Assembly: GCA_023251855.1 (NCBI GenBank)
Contig: JAHEYA010000100.1
Coordinates: 1 to 7,733 of the forward strand
Length of the DNA: 7,733 nucleotides
Direction: 5' to 3'
DNA from: Bacteroidota bacterium
GTDB lineage: Bacteria; Bacteroidota; Bacteroidia; 2-12-FULL-35-15
The position numbers and the translations under genes are program-made. Shown in pieces: positions 1 through 5,997 of this stretch; position 1 is the stretch's first letter, and each line of letters starts with the position of its first letter. The notes under the pieces were generated by a model. That model had not been told where the DNA came from, did not search any database, and saw only the letters and a program-made list of their open reading frames with translations.

Positions 1-94
1 CAAAGTTCTTATAACTTTGATTAGCAATTGATTCAATGGTCTCCCGAATATATTTTTCGCCATTATATACTGGGGTTATAATAGAAATTAGCAT
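1..94 (-). CDS. Family 2 glycosyltransferase, N-terminal fragment (runs off the left edge)
   Basis: The minus strand from the ATG at 94-92 gives 31 complete codons with no stop. The peptide begins MLISIITPVYNGEKYIRET and continues through IESIANQSYKNF. This is the standard opening of GT-A fold family 2 glycosyltransferases: a first beta strand (SIITPVYNG) that binds the nucleotide, then a helix ending in the usual QSY-N-F segment. Family members transfer a sugar from a nucleotide donor, usually on the cytoplasmic face of the membrane, and in this context probably onto the lipid-linked repeat unit. The gene follows wzy on the same strand with a 71-bp gap and may be co-transcribed with it. Everything after residue 31, including the DxD motif, is outside the window, so donor and acceptor cannot be named. 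The family call is firm despite the short length. Confidence 0.85.
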   Translation of the reverse strand, partial: MLISIITPVYNGEKYIRETIESIANQSYKNF

Positions 95-165
95 AGAATA
101 CTTAAATGATTAAAACGTACTAAAAAAATATTCGAACTCTAATTTTCTAAAAATCATTTTTAAAA

Positions 166-1446
166 TTAAGCCACAGTTCCTGAAATTCCTTCAGTTGTAT
201 TCTCAATCTTTTTAAAGTTAGTTAATTTCAGGTTACTGGTATCGGTTAAAATTAGAAAAAAGACTATTACATCATTATAACTTGGTTGAGAAAAAATTAA
301 GGTTAGCAAACAGGGCATATAGATGCAAAGTGCTTGTAAATTGGCTAACCGGGATAACCCATAATACCATATTATAGCATAAAGGATAATACCAATAATT
401 CCAATCTGATAGGCTACGCCAAGCAAACCGAGAAATTGTTTTGAAACAACAACATCTTTATCATTTTTTATAAAATCATTATAATATCCGGTACCAACTA
501 CTGGTGATTTGGACAATAATTGCAGGGAACTATCAAAACTTTTCGAACGATCTTTTCCCGACCTCGATGACATTTTATTCAAGAACCCAAGATTGGGAAT
601 GATAGCAAATAGAAAAATTATAATTGACAAGGTAACCATTGTGAATGTTAATTTAGACACACTTGGCATTTTTCCTTTACCAAATAATTTAAACATCAAA
701 AATCCACCTAAAAAACTCAATAATGCCCCTGTTGAAAAAGTAAGAAAAACCGCAAACAAAATAACTCGTCTTTTAAGTTTTACTCTTTTTATATCTACAA
801 AATAAGTTAAAAAGTATGCGGTAAGAAAATAGAGTTGTGCCATACCAGGCTCTCTGAATAAGCCAATAAAACGAGGAAGGGTAATACCCGCAATACTTGT
901 AGCTGACCAAACCGCAGTAAAAGGAAAAAATAATAGATGATTGCCTAAATCTCCTTGTTTATAGACAGGGTATCCGGGAACCAAAGAACTTAAATTCGCA
1001 ACTACAGGAATTTTAGACCAATCAAACCCATCTAAAATTAATATAGCATAAGTAACAAAGGCAGATAAACTTAAGAAAAAGAAAATATTAATGAACGCTT
1101 TTAAAATTACAGGAATATTCTCTCTTCTGGAAACATAGGCAATACAAATTGAAACACCTAAAATAACAACAGTAGAATTAATAACTGTGGCCTTTGCACT
1201 ACTTAATAATAAACCCTGTACCAAAAAATAAATTACAATCAATGCAACGAGTAAAAAAGCAATGAATACTTTTCTACTCATAAATCTTTTAAGGCTTTCT
1301 GGATCAATTACAAAAAGTAAAACAGTTGTAATTACAAATAAAAAAAAAACTATTGGATTGTATTGCTCCCCTAAAATTGAAGGTCTGAATAACACTAACA
1401 AAAGGGTCCAAAAAAATAACAAACGTTTTTTAAAAGCAGAAATCAT
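166..1446 (-). CDS. wzy: O-antigen/exopolysaccharide polymerase, Wzy-like membrane protein
   Basis: This is a 426-residue, very hydrophobic protein with roughly ten membrane segments, for example near residues 8-24, 30-47, 58-78, 87-106, 112-138, 203-216, 226-252, 267-285, 337-365 and 372-400. Wzy proteins sit in the inner membrane and join flipped, lipid-linked repeat units into a chain on the periplasmic side. Their sequences diverge strongly, so the call rests on topology, context and short motifs. FIGLFREPGMAQ (193-204) resembles the R-x-G-x-x-x-EP segment of the Wzy/ligase superfamily. FSTGALLS (237-244) and SPVVGTGYY (314-322) resemble the conserved S-TG and SP-x-G-x-G segments. The longest soluble stretches are about 286-312 and the short polar tail after 402. 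The ATG at 1446-1444 is the natural start, and 40 bp separate it from the FkbM gene upstream. A WaaL-type ligase is the main alternative, but the neighbouring Wzx favours a polymerase. A T10 run lies at codons about 33-36. Confidence 0.8.
   Translation of the reverse strand: MISAFKKRLLFFWTLLLVLFRPSILGEQYNPIVFFLFVITTVLLFVIDPESLKRFMSRKVFIAFLLVALIVIYFLVQGLLLSSAKATVINSTVVILGVSICIAYVSRRENIPVILKAFINIFFFLSLSAFVTYAILILDGFDWSKIPVVANLSSLVPGYPVYKQGDLGNHLLFFPFTAVWSATSIAGITLPRFIGLFREPGMAQLYFLTAYFLTYFVDIKRVKLKRRVILFAVFLTFSTGALLSFLGGFLMFKLFGKGKMPSVSKLTFTMVTLSIIIFLFAIIPNLGFLNKMSSRSGKDRSKSFDSSLQLLSKSPVVGTGYYNDFIKNDKDVVVSKQFLGLLGVAYQIGIIGIILYAIIWYYGLSRLANLQALCIYMPCLLTLIFSQPSYNDVIVFFLILTDTSNLKLTNFKKIENTTEGISGTVA
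1340..1349 (-). repeat. T10 homopolymer in the 5' part of wzy
   Basis: The plus strand reads ten consecutive A here, giving T10 in the coding strand of the polymerase gene. It encodes the VFFLF stretch at about residues 33-37. The frame is intact at this length, and loss or gain of one base would truncate the protein near its start. Runs of 7-9 A or T are common in this AT-rich window, so the tract may simply reflect composition and phenylalanine-rich membrane coding. It is the longest homopolymer I noticed. Confidence 0.6.
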
Positions 1447-1486
1447 TTCTGGATACTAAATTTAGGGAGTGCGAAATTGAAAAAAA

Positions 1487-2194
1487 TTAACAATAAAAAG
1501 TACCATCAACCTGCATCAATTGACCACTTTGCGGATCGGAGTAAGTGTTTTCTAATGAATATAATTTAAACTTCTTGCTTTCCATATATTGCACCATTTC
1601 AAAAAACAACATTTCCCCCTTGTACAATGGAATTAATGACATCTCTAATTTTATTCCTTTTATTTTAGGTATTGACAGCTCAGCTCCATCTAGTACATTT
1701 TTTTCATATCCTTGGGTGTCTATTTTTAGCAAAATCTGATCTCCGTCTTCGTAGAAATCATTAAAGATGGTGTCCACCTTTTTTATCGCGATTTTTTCTG
1801 TACTGATGTATGCAGATTCAGGAGCGCTCTTCAAATGAGCAGGAAGCATCTCTAAAACTGAGCTGCTTAGCGAGTTTCCTGCAACATTTATTACTGTTTC
1901 CCCATCTGAATCACCAATTGCCATATTGCGGGTAATCCAATCAGTATCTCTGCTGGCATTTTTTTCTAACTGCTTAAATGCACTAGAGAGTGGTTCAAAA
2001 GATATTATTTTCCCCTTAAAACCATCATTTCTCATGTCCATTGCATATTGACCGGTATTCGCACCAATATCAAATATTTTATTTATTCCAAAATTAGTTA
2101 AAGCAATTTGCCTGCTCTTTAAATAACGATCAGGGTATTTTTTTACTTGTAATCCTACTTTTCTTAAAATACTTCTAAGGCTGTTCTCAATCAT
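1487..2194 (-). CDS. FkbM family SAM-dependent methyltransferase
   Basis: This 235-residue protein has a class I methyltransferase fold. KIFDIGANTGQYA (39-51) is the glycine-rich SAM-binding motif I. IISFEPL (63-69) ends strand 2 with the acidic residue expected to hold the SAM ribose. NMAIGDSDGE (90-99) and LLKIDTQGYEKNVLDGA (155-171) are hallmark FkbM segments. FkbM proteins O-methylate hydroxyl groups in natural products and, in polysaccharide clusters, most likely sugar hydroxyls. That substrate is inferred from context. The first 22 residues look like a short basic amphipathic helix (RSILRKVGLQVKKYPD), outside the catalytic core. The ATG at 2194-2192 is the first gene start on the minus side of the divergent region, and a candidate promoter box lies at 2263-2270. 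The gene leads the left minus-strand block, with wzy starting 40 bp after its stop. Family call firm, substrate unknown. Confidence 0.9.
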   Translation of the reverse strand: MIENSLRSILRKVGLQVKKYPDRYLKSRQIALTNFGINKIFDIGANTGQYAMDMRNDGFKGKIISFEPLSSAFKQLEKNASRDTDWITRNMAIGDSDGETVINVAGNSLSSSVLEMLPAHLKSAPESAYISTEKIAIKKVDTIFNDFYEDGDQILLKIDTQGYEKNVLDGAELSIPKIKGIKLEMSLIPLYKGEMLFFEMVQYMESKKFKLYSLENTYSDPQSGQLMQVDGTFYC

Positions 2195-2262
2195 CTTATA
2201 TTTTCTTAAAAAAGTTCATACATGACTCCAAAGTAATTTGCCTTGTTATTTTTCTCAAAACA

Positions 2263-2270
2263 CAAAAGTA
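2263..2270 (-). promoter_or_regulatory. Candidate Bacteroidota -7 box for the FkbM-wzy-GT2 block
   Basis: The minus strand reads TACTTTTG, an exact fit to the TAnnTTTG -7 consensus of Bacteroidota primary-sigma promoters. It lies 68 bp upstream of the FkbM start codon, implying a leader of roughly 60 nt. No clear TTTG -33 box is visible at the expected spacing, and an 8-bp degenerate match can arise by chance in AT-rich DNA. Confidence 0.4.
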
Positions 2271-2360
2271 GCAATTAAAATAGTAGAAACCTTTAAAAGG
2301 CATGTTCATTTAACTTAAAAAAGAAAATGCCGGATATGCACTTAAAATAAAAAATAGGAT

Positions 2361-2368
2361 TAGTTTTG
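2361..2368 (+). promoter_or_regulatory. Candidate Bacteroidota -7 box for wzx and the downstream glycosyltransferase
   Basis: TAGTTTTG matches TAnnTTTG exactly and lies 32 bp before the TTG start of wzx, implying a leader of about 25 nt. There is no good TTTG at the -33 position. The location in a divergent gap, close to the only possible start of the plus-strand operon, supports it more than the match alone does. Confidence 0.45.
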
Positions 2369-2400
2369 TACATCATCTAATTAAACCTTTTCCCAACTAA

Positions 2401-3768
2401 TTGGCACTAAAAAAATTCCTTCCGAATTTTATTTTAAATTACTTAGAAAAAGGTAATGAACGCAGTGTAAAAGCCAAAAAAAACATTGCACTTTCATTTG
2501 TATTAAAAGGTTTAAATATTATTATAAGTATCACTATTGTACCATTAACAATAAATTATGTTGATAAAATGCAATATGGTATTTGGCTCACACTAAGCTC
2601 TTTAATTGCGTTGTTTGGGTTTTTTGATATCGGTTTTGGAAATGGGTTAAGGAATAAATTTTCAGAAGCCATTACTAATCGTAAATATAAATTGGCCAGA
2701 ATATATGTGAGCACAACATACGCCATCCTTTCTATTATTTCAGGTATAATGCTTATATTGTTTTTATGCATTAACCCTTTTCTCAACTGGGCCACAATTT
2801 TAAATACACCTCAATATTTGGCTGGTGAATTAAGTATTGTAGCCATTGTGGTCATTGTTTTTTTTTGTATGCAGTTTGTATTGCAATTAGTAATAATGGT
2901 ATTAAGTGCTAACCAACAACCTGCGAAAGCTGCTTTTTTTAATTTTATTGGTAATGCACTAGCTCTTTTATTGATTTTTATTTTAACTAAAACAACAAAA
3001 GGGAAATTGATTTATTTAAGTTTAGCGCTAGGACTTTCACCGGTAGTAGTTTTAGTCGCATCAAGTCTTTGGCTTTATACTCATGAATATAAACTTTATG
3101 CACCATCAATTAAACTTGTACAGTTCCGGTTTGGTAAAAGACTTATAAATTTGGGGGTAAAGTTTTTTGTTATCCAAATTGCAGCAATAATATTATACCA
3201 GACAAGCAATATAATTATAACTCAGCTTTATGGTCCTGGCGAGGTAACCACGTACAATATAACATATAAATATTGTGGTGTTATCTCCATGTTGTTTGGA
3301 ATTATTATTACCCCATTTTGGAGCGCCTTTACTGAAGCGTGGATAAAAAAAGATATTTTTTGGATAAATAATGCAATGAAAAAACTTAAATTAATTTGGC
3401 TTTTACTTAGTGTGCTAACAATTTTTATGGTTGTTTGTGCTAATAAGGTTTATTTATACTGGGTCGGAGAGAGCATCTCTATCCCATTTAGTTTAAACCT
3501 AACAATGGCTGCTTTTGTCATTATTAATCTTTGGTTTACAATCTATGCCCAATTTTTAAATGGTATTGGATTTATTAAAATACAATTAATAATAGCTGTG
3601 ATCTGTAGTTTAATTAATATTCCATTGTCAATATTTTTAGGCATGTACTTAGGTATTTATGGTGTTATATTATCAACCGTTATTGTAAGCATTCCCGGGT
3701 TAATTATTTATCCCATTCAATTTAAAAAAATTATTCAAAAAAAAGCCCATGGCATATGGGCAAACTAA
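2401..3768 (+). CDS. wzx: Wzx-type polysaccharide flippase (MOP/PST family)
   Basis: This is a 455-residue polytopic membrane protein, a normal length for Wzx-type flippases, with about 12 predicted helices spread over residues 32-440. These proteins flip undecaprenyl-linked oligosaccharide units across the inner membrane for Wzy to polymerise. Family-like features include a basic N-terminus (NERSVKAKKN, 19-28), a first helix pair ending near NYVDKMQYGIWLTLSS (52-67), GFFDIGFGNGLRNKFSEA (73-90) and the mid-protein ITPFWSAFTEAW (303-314). The start is a TTG at 2401: an in-frame TAA occupies 2398-2400, and the next in-frame ATG encodes residue 57, inside the conserved region, so no ATG start is possible. 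No Shine-Dalgarno sequence is evident. The gene opens a two-gene plus-strand operon, and the glycosyltransferase starts 3 bp after its stop. A T9 run at 2858-2866 is in frame. Substrate specificity cannot be read from sequence. Confidence 0.9.
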   Translation: MALKKFLPNFILNYLEKGNERSVKAKKNIALSFVLKGLNIIISITIVPLTINYVDKMQYGIWLTLSSLIALFGFFDIGFGNGLRNKFSEAITNRKYKLARIYVSTTYAILSIISGIMLILFLCINPFLNWATILNTPQYLAGELSIVAIVVIVFFCMQFVLQLVIMVLSANQQPAKAAFFNFIGNALALLLIFILTKTTKGKLIYLSLALGLSPVVVLVASSLWLYTHEYKLYAPSIKLVQFRFGKRLINLGVKFFVIQIAAIILYQTSNIIITQLYGPGEVTTYNITYKYCGVISMLFGIIITPFWSAFTEAWIKKDIFWINNAMKKLKLIWLLLSVLTIFMVVCANKVYLYWVGESISIPFSLNLTMAAFVIINLWFTIYAQFLNGIGFIKIQLIIAVICSLINIPLSIFLGMYLGIYGVILSTVIVSIPGLIIYPIQFKKIIQKKAHGIWAN

Positions 3769-3771
3769 AAA

Positions 3772-4326
3772 GTGGATGTTTTAATACTTTCAACAGCTAA
3801 TCCTTACCTCGGACCAGGCATTATCGGTTTAGATATTTTTAATGGACTCCGGGCATTAGATAATAATGTTGTAATGCTTGTCAGAGATGGGCAAAGCAAA
3901 GACCAAAATATTATTTCTTTCGATTCAACATTTGCTTTTCAAAAACAAAGAGTACAAAATAAATTATCCGTTTTACGAAAAAAAATAAAAGACCTTGGAA
4001 GAGCAAATAGTGGAATAAAACCTGAATATAATATACATGACTATGACCAAACGATAACATATTTTAGCACCAACTTTCTTCTGAAACATGCAAAAATAAA
4101 ACCACAAGCAATTATTGTGTTATTCATGCAACATTTTTTGTCTTGTAAAAACTTATACGAATTAAATCAAAAAACAGGTGCCCCAATTTATTTATTTCCT
4201 ATGGATATGGCGCCATTTACCGGAGGTTGCCATTATTCCTGGGGGTGCGAAAGTTATAAAAATGAATGTGGTAGTTGTCCTGCATTAAATTCTCAAAAAA
4301 AAATGATCAAACAAATAAAAATTTGA
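3772..4326 (+). CDS. Glycosyltransferase, N-terminal acceptor-domain half of the split gene
   Basis: This frame encodes 184 residues. It opens with VLILSTANPYLGPGIIGLDI (3-22), the first strand and glycine loop of a GT-B Rossmann domain, so the GTG at 3772 is a sensible start although the next in-frame ATG is only at codon 35. Residues 144-172 hold the subfamily signature: MDMAPFTGGCHYSWGC then CGSCPAL, with cysteines at 153, 159, 166 and 169. I recognise this four-cysteine block from cell-wall and colanic-acid-type glycosyltransferases, where it may bind a metal or form a structural knot. The last seven codons after the A9 run (MIKQIKI) are out-of-frame sequence. Alone the fragment lacks the nucleotide-sugar donor domain and should be inactive. 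Confidence 0.75.
   Translation: MDVLILSTANPYLGPGIIGLDIFNGLRALDNNVVMLVRDGQSKDQNIISFDSTFAFQKQRVQNKLSVLRKKIKDLGRANSGIKPEYNIHDYDQTITYFSTNFLLKHAKIKPQAIIVLFMQHFLSCKNLYELNQKTGAPIYLFPMDMAPFTGGCHYSWGCESYKNECGSCPALNSQKKMIKQIKI
4294..4304 (+). other. A9 frameshift site (possible phase-variation or slippage site)
   Basis: The sequence is C, nine A (4295-4303), then T. In the upstream frame the codons are CAA AAA AAA ATG, so the heptamer A-AAA-AAA sits in the correct phase for -1 slippage. A -1 step reads AAT GAT next and continues into the donor domain. RNA polymerase slippage adding one A would have the same effect. No strong downstream hairpin or upstream Shine-Dalgarno-like stimulator is apparent, so programmed ribosomal frameshifting lacks its usual helpers. 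Confidence 0.6.
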
Positions 4327-4343
4327 AATTTAAAAAGAACTTT

Positions 4344-5063
4344 ATGCAAAAAACGGATGTCACTCTATTTGCAGGCAATACCCAAATTTTTGATGAGATT
4401 TCCAATTCTGCTATTTTTAAAAACAAAAAGGTAATTAATGGTATTTATCCCTTACCTGATAAAACAATATTTAAACCTATTTCAATTGCTACCTCTAAAA
4501 AGCATTTTGGAATTGAGACTGACAAAAAAGTGTTTTTTTTCGGAGCTGTTTCTCTATCTGATAAACGGAAGGGAATGTCTGTTTTAATTGAGGCTATTCA
4601 GATTGTTAATTCTAAACTAGATGAGATCAAATATGATAAAGATAAATTGTTATTCCTTATTGCGGGCTCAAATTTCCATAATTCAAGGAACGCTATTCCT
4701 CTCAATACAAAAGAAATAGGATACATTCATGGTTATTCCGATTTATCCAAAGCATATAATGCATCCGATTTCTTTATTTGTCCCTCCCTTGAAGATTCAG
4801 GACCAACAATGGTTCTTCAATCAATTTTATGCAGTATTCCAGTAATCTCTTTCAATATAGGATTTTCCAGAGATTATATAATTAATAATGTAAATGGATA
4901 TACTTCACAAATTAAAAATTCTGAAAGTTTAGCCGAATCTCTTTATAAAGCAATTATGTTAGGCAAGAAAGAATATGAAACTATGAAAAGTAACGTGGCT
5001 ACTACTGCTACTGAAATTTCAAAAGTTGGATTTGTGGATAGGATAGCCAATGTGATTTCTTAA
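4344..5063 (+). CDS. Glycosyltransferase, C-terminal donor-domain half of the split gene
   Basis: This frame opens upstream of the A run and stops at 5061-5063. The ATG at 4344 is the first in-frame ATG after the break and would give 239 residues if translated on its own. In the joined protein (430 residues) it holds the GT-B donor domain: INGIYPLPDKTIFKPI (222-237), a strand-loop with GAVSLSDKRKG (258-268) whose R266 and K267 are expected to contact the donor phosphates, GYSDLSKAYNASDFFICPS (321-339), then LEDSGPTMVLQS (340-351) and PVISFNIG (357-364). The usual second glutamate of the E-x7-E-type motif aligns with a glutamine (Q350), which may be normal for this subfamily. The end lies 11 bp from the convergent TylF-type gene, with no room for a separate terminator. 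Confidence 0.75.
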   Translation: MQKTDVTLFAGNTQIFDEISNSAIFKNKKVINGIYPLPDKTIFKPISIATSKKHFGIETDKKVFFFGAVSLSDKRKGMSVLIEAIQIVNSKLDEIKYDKDKLLFLIAGSNFHNSRNAIPLNTKEIGYIHGYSDLSKAYNASDFFICPSLEDSGPTMVLQSILCSIPVISFNIGFSRDYIINNVNGYTSQIKNSESLAESLYKAIMLGKKEYETMKSNVATTATEISKVGFVDRIANVIS

Positions 5064-5074
5064 CCAGAAATTTT

Positions 5075-5890
5075 CTAATTTTTTATCCAATACCTGCAGT
5101 GCATACTTGAATAATTAATGAAGGTTTTAATTTTTCTATTGCTGATGAATGCATCTACAGCCTTTTTACATCCTTCATAAGATCCATAATCATCAATAAT
5201 AATTATTCCTCCAATTACTACTTTGTCGTATAAGTTATCTAAACAAACCTTCGTTGAAGCATACCAATCACCGTCCAATCTGAGAATAGCAATTTTTTCT
5301 ATTGTCCGTGATGATTGCGGAACTGTATCTTGAAACCAACCTTTATGATAAACAATATTGCCGGTAGGATAATGAATAGTTTCTTCGAATAGTTTTTTGT
5401 TTTCTTCAATTGTACCAGGACCTCCAAATTTATCATATACTCCTTTCAATGAAATTAATTCACCTGATACTTTTGCGTTTTTTCCCATAAGGCTTTTTAC
5501 TTCTTCTATAGCTTTTTTTCCGTCAATACTTTCATCAGGAGCACAAATTTCTTCGAACGCATCAAATAAATGAATGTTTCTTCTGGTTTTTCCATAATGT
5601 AAATTTACTAAGGCCATTAGCCCAATTGCTCCTCCCTTCCATACTCCGCATTCAACATAATCGCCCTCAATTTCATTCTTTTCACAAAACAATGCTTGTT
5701 CAAACAGAGTCAGCAGATTAGAATAAGGCAACATTGTATTTTTTCTAATTATTTTAATCTGTTTCTCAGCCTCCTCTTCATAATCATATCCTAAACTATA
5801 TCCATGGTCAAGATAAAAAGGACGGTTTCCACCTCTAATAACTGAGTAGCCTGCAATGCCAAGCAATTTCTTGATAATAGTTCTTATCAT
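5075..5890 (-). CDS. TylF/MycF-type sugar O-methyltransferase
   Basis: This 271-residue protein matches the macrocin O-methyltransferase (TylF/MycF) family, which uses SAM and a divalent metal to methylate sugar hydroxyls. EGDYVECGVWKGG (75-87) is the SAM-binding motif I in its TylF form, HLFDAFEE (107-114) is the next conserved strand, and KGWFQDTVP (183-191) and ILRLDGDWYASTK (202-214) follow. IIDDYGSYEGCKKAVDAF (231-248) carries the paired aspartates (233, 234). Those two plus D206 correspond to the metal-binding aspartates known in MycF. In a polysaccharide cluster the target is more likely a repeat-unit sugar than a macrolide, by inference. The N-terminus (IKKLLGIAGYSVIRGG, 6-21) is a short amphipathic helix resembling that of the FkbM protein. 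The ATG at 5890-5888 is used. A 107-bp gap with its own candidate promoter separates it from wecE upstream, and it converges on the split glycosyltransferase. Confidence 0.9.
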   Translation of the reverse strand: MIRTIIKKLLGIAGYSVIRGGNRPFYLDHGYSLGYDYEEEAEKQIKIIRKNTMLPYSNLLTLFEQALFCEKNEIEGDYVECGVWKGGAIGLMALVNLHYGKTRRNIHLFDAFEEICAPDESIDGKKAIEEVKSLMGKNAKVSGELISLKGVYDKFGGPGTIEENKKLFEETIHYPTGNIVYHKGWFQDTVPQSSRTIEKIAILRLDGDWYASTKVCLDNLYDKVVIGGIIIIDDYGSYEGCKKAVDAFISNRKIKTFINYSSMHCRYWIKN

Positions 5891-5997
5891 AATACTTTTT
5901 TATTAAAACCTTCCGTTTACAAAAGTTTTTATTTCACCTAGTTTTTTTTAGGAAACAAATATATCTTCTTTTTACCGAAACTTAGATAAATAACAAA
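5891..5997. other. Intergenic region between wecE and the TylF-type gene
   Basis: This 107-bp AT-rich spacer lies between two minus-strand genes and is far longer than the 10-bp gap between luxC and wecE. It contains a good -7-like box (5956-5963, minus) and an A8 run (minus strand, from the T tract near 5942-5949). Only a weak imperfect hairpin can be drawn around that run, so I do not call a terminator. No small open frame of interest is seen. Confidence 0.5.
5956..5963 (-). promoter_or_regulatory. Candidate Bacteroidota -7 box for the TylF-type gene
   Basis: The minus strand reads TATATTTG, an exact TAnnTTTG match, 65 bp upstream of the TylF-type start codon, implying a leader near 60 nt. 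No convincing -33 TTTG is present at the usual spacing. The unusually long gap after wecE supports a separate promoter here, though readthrough from wecE is equally possible. Confidence 0.4.

Larger units (their letters stand above)
2195..2400. other. Divergent intergenic region between the FkbM methyltransferase and wzx
   Basis: This 206-bp gap separates two genes transcribed away from each other, so it must hold promoters for both directions or be read through. It is strongly AT-rich and has no open frame of useful size. A Bacteroidota -7-like box faces each way (2263-2270 minus, 2361-2368 plus). An odd palindrome CCTTTAAAAGG (5-bp arms around a central A) lies at 2290-2300 between them. 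I see no long hairpin, terminator, riboswitch-like fold or mobile-element end. Confidence 0.7.
3772..5063 (+). pseudogene. Family 4-type glycosyltransferase split by a -1 frameshift at an A9 run
   Basis: Two overlapping frames encode consecutive halves of one glycosyltransferase. Frame one (GTG at 3772, stop TGA at 4324-4326) carries the N-terminal acceptor domain. The -1 frame carries the C-terminal donor domain to the TAA at 5061-5063. Joined at the A run 4295-4303, they give a continuous protein of about 430 residues, typical for GT4 enzymes. The join falls just after the cysteine-rich motif and before the linker, so no domain is lost. Such enzymes add a sugar from a nucleotide donor to a lipid-linked acceptor at the cytoplasmic membrane face. 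Coding character stays good on both sides of the break, so the lesion is recent, a sequencing or assembly error, a phase-off state, or a site where slippage restores the frame. One extra A, or two fewer, would repair it. The 3-bp gap after wzx implies co-transcription. Whether an active protein is made is undetermined. Confidence 0.8.

Noticed and set aside
95..165. AAAAATCATTTTT near 149-161 as a terminator after wzy or a promoter for the glycosyltransferase
   Set aside because: The arms are pure A/T with a one-base loop, and no TAnnTTTG box is present on the minus strand in this gap.
509..805. Plus-strand open frame of 98 codons inside wzy
   Set aside because: It lies wholly antisense to a convincing membrane protein gene, and its peptide resembles no family I know.
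2858..2866. T9 run in wzx as a phase-variation tract
   Set aside because: The reading frame is intact, and runs of 7-9 are common in this AT-rich window, so alone it says little.
4305..4345. Downstream RNA structure that would stimulate programmed frameshifting
   Set aside because: The stretch is almost all A and T with short self-complementary AAATTT words. No stable stem or pseudoknot can be drawn by eye.
5066..5076. Palindrome AGAAATTTTCT between the convergent genes as a shared terminator
   Set aside because: The two 5-bp AT-rich arms leave a one-base loop, so a stable hairpin cannot form, and it overlaps the TylF stop codon.
5075..5890. Reading the TylF-type gene as part of a macrolide antibiotic pathway
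   Set aside because: No polyketide or macrolide genes are present. The neighbours are polysaccharide assembly genes, where this family is also found.
5936..5960. Hairpin around the A8 run downstream of wecE as an intrinsic terminator
   Set aside because: Only about four paired bases (CCTA/TAGG) are solid, and no T tract follows the stem on the minus strand.
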